Shown: positions 7,427-11,351 of the stretch, one piece after another | Numbering within the stretch: the first letter of the stretch is position 1 | Layout of the letters: each line of letters opens with the position of its first letter | DNA from: Nitrosomonadales bacterium | GTDB taxonomy: Bacteria > Pseudomonadota > Gammaproteobacteria > Burkholderiales > Gallionellaceae | Assembly (NCBI GenBank): GCA_003235435.1 | Contig: QJWF01000195.1 | Span: forward strand, 1-11,351 | Direction of reading: 5' to 3' | Length of the DNA: 11,351 nucleotides | The notes under the pieces: generated by a model | The model's input: the letters and a program-made list of their open reading frames with translations, nothing else | Databases searched by the model: none | Told to the model about the DNA's origin: nothing | Made by a program: the position numbers and the translations under genes

Positions 7427-7455
7427 CATATTCACGTTTGGCACAAAGCGGTCAA
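7427..7455 (-). promoter_or_regulatory. Possible promoter for the lipoprotein gene
   Basis: In the 133-base gap between the methyltransferase and lipoprotein genes, the minus strand shows TTGACC (7455-7450). After 17 bases it is followed by AATATG (7432-7427), or by GAATAT with 16-base spacing. The -35 matches five of six consensus bases and the -10 is weak. Nothing else is seen in this gap: no terminator hairpin with a T-run closes the methyltransferase gene. Confidence 0.25.
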
Positions 7456-7472
7456 AATATTCTTGCGAGCAT

Positions 7473-8093
7473 TCAGGAAGCGACCACTCGGCAGTAGCAG
7501 TATACGAAATGCTGCACACCACCCGCAGGTGTGCGATGGTCTTCTCTGACGTGCTTGACCAACGTGAAGGCTTCACCGAACTGGTTGTGAAGTTCGTCAG
7601 CCGAATAACGTTTCACCGGCAGACCGCTGCATTGGGTCGGTCCGTCCTCCGCAAACGTGGCAACAATAACATGCCCACCGGGTTTGACCGAATGAAACAC
7701 CTTTTCGACGTAAGCCTCTCGCTGCTGAGGTTCGGTCAAAAAGTGAAACACAGCGCGATCGTGCCACACATCATACCGGTGGATTGGCAAATCAGCTTTG
7801 GTCACGTCCGCTTCCAGCCATTTGACCTTGGATGCAAGCGTACCCAGTCTTTTTTTTGCGGCTGAAAGTGCCGAGGACGAAAGATCCAGCACAGTGACAT
7901 CCGTATAACCTTTAGCAAGAAGATCATCAACCAGTGTGGAAGCACCGCCTCCGACATCAATAATAGCAGCGGACTTGGAAATCCCGGTGTCATTCAGCAA
8001 CGATAACGAACATTCTGCGTGTTCCTGATACCAGCTTACCGAAGTGGCAGGTTTGGCAGCGTATACTTTTTCCCAGTGGCTCTTGTTTTCCAT
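7473..8093 (-). CDS. Class I SAM-dependent methyltransferase, substrate unknown
   Basis: This small cytoplasmic Rossmann-fold methyltransferase has 206 residues. It begins MENKSHWEKVY with the SWYQEH signature (20-25) common to one family of small bacterial methyltransferases. Motif I is IIDVGGGAST (44-53), the acidic end of strand 2 is VLDLS (68-72), and WLEADV (92-97) marks the motif III region. DVWHDRAVFHFLTEP (108-122), VKPGGHVIVATF (136-147) and DGPTQCSGLPVKRYS (150-164) complete the family pattern. Such proteins are usually annotated only as SAM-dependent methyltransferases; nothing here reveals the acceptor. The ATG at 8091-8093 follows GGAG at seven bases, so the upstream in-frame TTG at 8115-8117 is rejected. 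It starts 25 bases after the accD stop, consistent with co-transcription with accD, but accD and folC normally adjoin, so it looks inserted. Confidence 0.9.
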   Translation of the reverse strand: MENKSHWEKVYAAKPATSVSWYQEHAECSLSLLNDTGISKSAAIIDVGGGASTLVDDLLAKGYTDVTVLDLSSSALSAAKKRLGTLASKVKWLEADVTKADLPIHRYDVWHDRAVFHFLTEPQQREAYVEKVFHSVKPGGHVIVATFAEDGPTQCSGLPVKRYSADELHNQFGEAFTLVKHVREDHRTPAGGVQHFVYCYCRVVAS

Positions 8094-8118
8094 CCTGAAA
8101 CTCCAACTGTTTGCCAAG

Positions 8119-9000
8119 TCAGGCTGCCTCGATCTCTGCCACCGCCGATTGCCTGGTCAGCAGCGTGATCAGCGTCGCAAGCTGATTTTTCATTTCCCGC
8201 CGGTCGATGATCATGTCTATGGCGCCATGTTCAAGCAGGAACTCGGCCCGCTGAAATCCTTCCGGCAGGGTTTCTCTTACCGTTTGCTGGATCACACGCG
8301 CACCGGCGAAGCCAATCAGCGCACCCGGTTCAGCGATCACCACATCGCCCATGAAGGCAAAACTCGCCGAAACGCCTCCCATGGTCGGATCGGTCAACAC
8401 CGAAATGAACGGCAAGCGAGCTTCGCTGAGCTGGGTCAATGCGGCACAGGTCTTGGCCATTTGCATCAGAGACAACAATCCTTCCTGCATGCGTGCCCCG
8501 CCGCTGGCGGAAAAACAGATGAACGGACATTTTTGCTCAATGGCATCCTGCACGCCGCGAACAAAGCGCTCACCCACCACCGAACCCATCGATCCGCCCA
8601 TGAAGGTAAATTCAAATGCTGCGACGACAACCGGCACAGCGTGTATGCTGCCCTGCATTACAACCAGCGCGTCGTCTTCATCGGTATTCTTCTTCGAATC
8701 GATAAGGCGATCGGTATATTTCCTGCTGTCCTTAAACTTGAGTGTATCCATCGGAAGAACTTCCGCGCCGATCTCGAACCTGCCTTCGCCATCCAGCAAA
8801 CGATCAAGACGAAAGCGCGCCGTAATGCGGTGATGATGGTTACACTTGGGACAGACACTCAGGTTCTTTTCAAGTTCGGAGTAGTACAGCACCGCCTGAC
8901 AGGAAGGACACTTGTGCCACAGGCCTTCCGGAACGTTCTTTTTGGTATCGCCCAAACGACGTTTGATTTTCGGCGGCAACAGTTTCTGAAACCAGCTCAT
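8119..9000 (-). CDS. accD: Acetyl-CoA carboxylase carboxyltransferase subunit beta
   Basis: AccD is the beta subunit of the alpha2-beta2 carboxyltransferase that moves CO2 from carboxybiotin (on AccB) to acetyl-CoA, giving malonyl-CoA for fatty acid synthesis. The 293-residue protein starts [13 protein letters not shown]. It carries the four-cysteine zinc ribbon CPSC (31-34) and CPKC (50-53), followed by the crotonase-like carboxyltransferase domain. Family motifs include [25 protein letters not shown] and a [10 protein letters not shown] segment. The ATG at 8998-9000 has the strong site AGAGGAG seven bases upstream. It begins 12 bases after trpA, the usual betaproteobacterial arrangement, and is probably translated from the trp transcript. 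Downstream it is followed by the methyltransferase instead of folC. Confidence 0.98.
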   Translation of the reverse strand: MSWFQKLLPPKIKRRLGDTKKNVPEGLWHKCPSCQAVLYYSELEKNLSVCPKCNHHHRITARFRLDRLLDGEGRFEIGAEVLPMDTLKFKDSRKYTDRLIDSKKNTDEDDALVVMQGSIHAVPVVVAAFEFTFMGGSMGSVVGERFVRGVQDAIEQKCPFICFSASGGARMQEGLLSLMQMAKTCAALTQLSEARLPFISVLTDPTMGGVSASFAFMGDVVIAEPGALIGFAGARVIQQTVRETLPEGFQRAEFLLEHGAIDMIIDRREMKNQLATLITLLTRQSAVAEIEAA

Positions 9001-9012
9001 GTTTTTTCTCCT

Positions 9013-9813
9013 CTAGGCCTTGTCTACAGCTTGTCTTAATTCCTTGACCAGGCTGCGCACATTGGCGACCACATTTTGCTCGTTCGAGTTCTCGATCTCC
9101 TGCACGATGCGACTACCAACTACCACGCCATCGCACAGTTTTGCCACCGCCAGAGCGGTAGCCGCATCGCGTATGCCAAAACCCACTCCTATCGGTAGGT
9201 TGATGCGCTTACGGAGCTGCGGGATCTTGACTTTGATCGCAGAAAGATCCAGATGTACCGCCCCAGTCACGCCCTTGAGTGAAACATAATACACGTAACC
9301 GCGCGCCTGCTTGGCAACCCTTTCCATACGTGCATCAGTACTGGTCGGTGCGAGCAGGAAGATCGGATCGATGCCGTGCTTCTCCAGATGCGCAAAAGCC
9401 TCGTGACCTTCTTCCGGCGGGAAATCGACGGTCAGAACACCGTCAACACCCGCCGCTTCACAGCGGCGCGCGAAAGTCTCCCAGCCCATCGCTTCTATCG
9501 GATTGCCATAACCCATCAGCACTATGGGTGTGTTCGCGTCCTTGCTGCGGAATTCACTGACCATATCCAGCACATGATGCAGTCCGACGTGATGTTTGAG
9601 CGCACGCTCTGAAGCACGCTGTATCGTTGGGCCGTCCGCCATCGGGTCGGAGAAGGGCACTCCCAATTCGATCACGTCAGCCCCGGCTTCCACCAGTGCG
9701 TGCAGCAAAGGCACTGTAAATTTCGGATGAGGATCACCGGCAGTAACAAACGGAATCAGCGCCTTGCGCTTGTGAAGCTTGAGTTTCTCGAAAACGGTTT
9801 GGATGCGCGACAT
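9013..9813 (-). CDS. trpA: Tryptophan synthase alpha subunit
   Basis: TrpA cleaves indole-3-glycerol phosphate to indole and glyceraldehyde 3-phosphate, and passes indole through a tunnel to TrpB in the alpha2-beta2 complex. The 266-residue TIM barrel shows the active-site segment [15 protein letters not shown], with the catalytic Glu49 and Asp60 at the same numbers as in the Salmonella enzyme. PFVTAGDP lies near the N-terminus, and phosphate-binding glycines lie in GVGFGIRD and VVVGSRIV. The ATG at 9811-9813 begins 6 bases after the trpB stop with a modest GTGAG site, indicating translational coupling that would keep the two subunits balanced. Normal length, no defects seen. Confidence 0.98.
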   Translation of the reverse strand: MSRIQTVFEKLKLHKRKALIPFVTAGDPHPKFTVPLLHALVEAGADVIELGVPFSDPMADGPTIQRASERALKHHVGLHHVLDMVSEFRSKDANTPIVLMGYGNPIEAMGWETFARRCEAAGVDGVLTVDFPPEEGHEAFAHLEKHGIDPIFLLAPTSTDARMERVAKQARGYVYYVSLKGVTGAVHLDLSAIKVKIPQLRKRINLPIGVGFGIRDAATALAVAKLCDGVVVGSRIVQEIENSNEQNVVANVRSLVKELRQAVDKA

Positions 9814-9819
9814 TTCAAC

Positions 9820-11016
9820 TCACAAGGCGATGCCGGAAAGGCGAGCAACGGTATTGATATCCTTATCGCCGCGTCCGGACAGGTTGACCAGCAATACCTT
9901 ATCTTTGTCCATATTCGGCGCGATTTTCATCGCATGCGCCAATGCGTGGCTTGATTCCAGTGCGGGAATGATCCCCTCCAGATGGCACAGGTCATGGAAA
10001 GCTTGCAACGCTTCGTCATCGTTGATCGCCACATATTCCGCGCGGCCGCTGTCCTTCAGCCACGCATGTTCTGGTCCGACGCCGGGATAATCCAGCCCGG
10101 CCGAGATGGAATGCGTCTCTATGATCTGCCCGTCCGCATCCTGCATCAGATAGGTCTTGTTGCCGTGCAACACGCCTACCGGACTGTTGGCGGTCAATGG
10201 CGCGGCATGCTCGCCGCTGGCTATGCCATGCCCTCCCGCCTCCACTCCGATCAATTTGACGCCTGGCATGTCGATGTATGAATAGAAAACGCCCATCGCG
10301 TTGGATCCGCCGCCGACGCAGGCAATCACAGCATCCGGCTGGCGACCCGCTAACTCGGGCATCTGAACCACCGCCTCTTTGCTGACGACGGCATTGAAAT
10401 CGCGCACCAGCATCGGGTACGGATGCGGTCCCGCGACCGTGCCGATGATGTAAAAGGTATTTTCGATGTTGGTCACCCAGTCGCGCATCGCCTCGTTGAG
10501 CGCATCCTTGAGCGTCTTCGAGCCGCTCTCGACAGGCACCACGGTCGCGCCAAGCAACTTCATGCGGAACACATTGGGCGATTGGCGCTGGATGTCGGCT
10601 GAACCCATATACACCACGCATTCCATGCCGTAACGTGCCGCGACGGTCGCGGTTGCGACGCCGTGCTGGCCCGCGCCGGTTTCCGCGATCACGCGCTTCT
10701 TGCCCATGCGCTTGGCCAGCAATGCCTGACCGATGGTATTGTTAACCTTGTGAGCACCGGTGTGGTTCAGATCCTCCCGTTTCAAATAGATCTGCGCCCC
10801 GCCAAGATGCTCTGAAAGATGTTTGGCATGGTAGATGGGGCTGGGGCGACCCACAAAATGCTTGAGGTCGAAATTCAGCTCGGCTATGAATTCTGGATCC
10901 TGGCGATATTTCTCGTAGGCCAGCTTCAGTTCTTCCAGCGCCCCCATCAGAGTTTCAGCGACATAGATGCCTCCATAAGGACCGAAGTGGCCGTTGCTGT
11001 CCGGAAAGTTATACAT
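9820..11016 (-). CDS. trpB: Tryptophan synthase beta subunit
   Basis: TrpB condenses indole with serine to give tryptophan, using PLP. The 398-residue protein begins [20 protein letters not shown]. It carries the PLP lysine Lys90 in HTGAHKVNN, the catalytic Glu112 in [10 protein letters not shown], and the phosphate-binding [10 protein letters not shown] (about 233-242). Near the C-terminus are SGRGDKD and a GVGPEHAWL substrate loop. The frame is open 45 codons further upstream, but that part overlaps trpF, lacks family similarity and is rejected. The ATG at 11014-11016 overlaps the end of trpF by 8 bases, so ribosomes finishing trpF can restart here. It is the type-1 TrpB that partners with TrpA. 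Order trpF-trpB-trpA is typical of betaproteobacteria. Confidence 0.98.
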   Translation of the reverse strand: MYNFPDSNGHFGPYGGIYVAETLMGALEELKLAYEKYRQDPEFIAELNFDLKHFVGRPSPIYHAKHLSEHLGGAQIYLKREDLNHTGAHKVNNTIGQALLAKRMGKKRVIAETGAGQHGVATATVAARYGMECVVYMGSADIQRQSPNVFRMKLLGATVVPVESGSKTLKDALNEAMRDWVTNIENTFYIIGTVAGPHPYPMLVRDFNAVVSKEAVVQMPELAGRQPDAVIACVGGGSNAMGVFYSYIDMPGVKLIGVEAGGHGIASGEHAAPLTANSPVGVLHGNKTYLMQDADGQIIETHSISAGLDYPGVGPEHAWLKDSGRAEYVAINDDEALQAFHDLCHLEGIIPALESSHALAHAMKIAPNMDKDKVLLVNLSGRGDKDINTVARLSGIAL

Positions 11017-11351
11017 CTGTTCGTTTGACCTCTTGCATGAAGCTGGCGATCTTCGCCGCATCCTTGATTCCCTTGGCAGCCTCCACTCCGCTGGACACAT
11101 CCACGGCATAGGGCTGAACTTTTTTGATTGCAGCCGCGACGTTTTCCTCATTCAGCCCGCCGGACAAGATCACCGGCAATGATAAATTCACTGGGATCAA
11201 CGTCCAGTCGAATGCTTTTCCTGTGCCTCCGGGCACGCCTTCCACATGGGCGTCCAGCAACAAGCCCTTTGCGTCGGCATATCTCTCTGCGCATTGTAAC
11301 AAATCCACTTCCTTCCTGACGCGGATCGCTTTGATATAGGGCACTCCGAAT
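11009..11351 (-). CDS. trpF: Phosphoribosylanthranilate isomerase, partial (N-terminus beyond window edge)
   Basis: TrpF converts N-(5-phosphoribosyl)anthranilate to the carboxyphenylamino-deoxyribulose phosphate in tryptophan synthesis. Only the last 113 residues are here, entering at [16 protein letters not shown]. TrpF is about 200-210 residues, so roughly the first 90-100 are missing. Family marks are the LLLDAH segment with the catalytic aspartate, [18 protein letters not shown], and [14 protein letters not shown] near the end, where the phosphate is bound. A GTG at 11342-11344 is an internal valine codon and not a start, because the conserved family sequence continues in frame to the window edge. 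The stop TAA (11009-11011) lies inside the first codons of trpB. Confidence 0.96.
   Translation of the reverse strand, partial: FGVPYIKAIRVRKEVDLLQCAERYADAKGLLLDAHVEGVPGGTGKAFDWTLIPVNLSLPVILSGGLNEENVAAAIKKVQPYAVDVSSGVEAAKGIKDAAKIASFMQEVKRTDV

Noticed and set aside
8094..8117. Upstream TTG start for the methyltransferase (8 extra residues)
   Set aside because: The ATG at 8091-8093 has a well-placed GGAG, and the family begins near the ENKSHWEKVY sequence. The extra residues add nothing conserved.
8044..9039. A 331-codon open frame on the plus strand opposite accD
   Set aside because: It is antisense to a complete accD whose motifs are intact. There is no convincing ribosome site or recognisable domain.
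11017..11151. 45-codon N-terminal extension of trpB
   Set aside because: It overlaps the conserved end of trpF in another frame and has no TrpB similarity. The standard TrpB N-terminus begins at the ATG at 11014-11016.
1..11351. Search for CRISPR arrays, tRNA genes, insertion sequences, toxin-antitoxin pairs or phage remnants
   Set aside because: No repeated spacer pattern, cloverleaf, transposase or terminal repeat was seen by eye. The window is filled by housekeeping genes with short gaps, all under 150 bases.

Overview
The window is a compact, chromosomal housekeeping stretch from a betaproteobacterium. The best guess is the Nitrosomonadales, close to Gallionellaceae such as Sideroxydans and Gallionella. 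This rests on three things: the gene order trpF-trpB-trpA-accD / folC-dedD-cvpA-purF / metZ-cinA-recA; the protein sequences; and an operator in front of recA that exactly matches the noncanonical LexA motif (GAACG-aa-CGTTC) reported for that group. All twelve genes lie on the minus strand, so the story reads from the right edge to the left. No mobile element, CRISPR array, tRNA, rRNA or novel defence-type system is visible.

Right block (11351 to 8119): the 3' part of trpF overlaps trpB by 8 nt, followed by trpA and accD at 6 and 12 nt spacing. This is the end of tryptophan synthesis joined to the carboxyltransferase beta subunit of acetyl-CoA carboxylase. Middle insert (8093 to 6830): a class I SAM-dependent methyltransferase of unknown substrate and an unrecognised small lipoprotein with four further cysteines sit between accD and folC, which are neighbours in many beta- and gammaproteobacteria. 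The lipoprotein gene is about 49% GC by hand count; sampled lines of recA, purF and trpB give 57-70%, although a sampled folC line is as low as 48%.

Left-middle block (6740 to 2726): folC, a dedD-like SPOR protein, cvpA and purF form a run with short gaps, as in the E. coli folC-dedD-cvpA-purF cluster. The purF-metZ gap (2578 to 2725) is the most informative non-coding stretch. It holds a candidate promoter, a SAM-II riboswitch aptamer and an intrinsic terminator before metZ (O-succinylhomoserine sulfhydrylase). A hairpin mutually exclusive with the terminator suggests control by transcription attenuation rather than by hiding the ribosome binding site.

Left block (2577 to 1): metZ is followed after a single base by cinA/pncC, and then by recA, which has its own promoter and LexA operator and runs off the left edge. 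cinA and possibly recA may therefore receive some SAM-regulated read-through from the metZ promoter. The most interesting results are regulatory: the metZ attenuator, the unusual recA operator, and the two-gene insertion between accD and folC.
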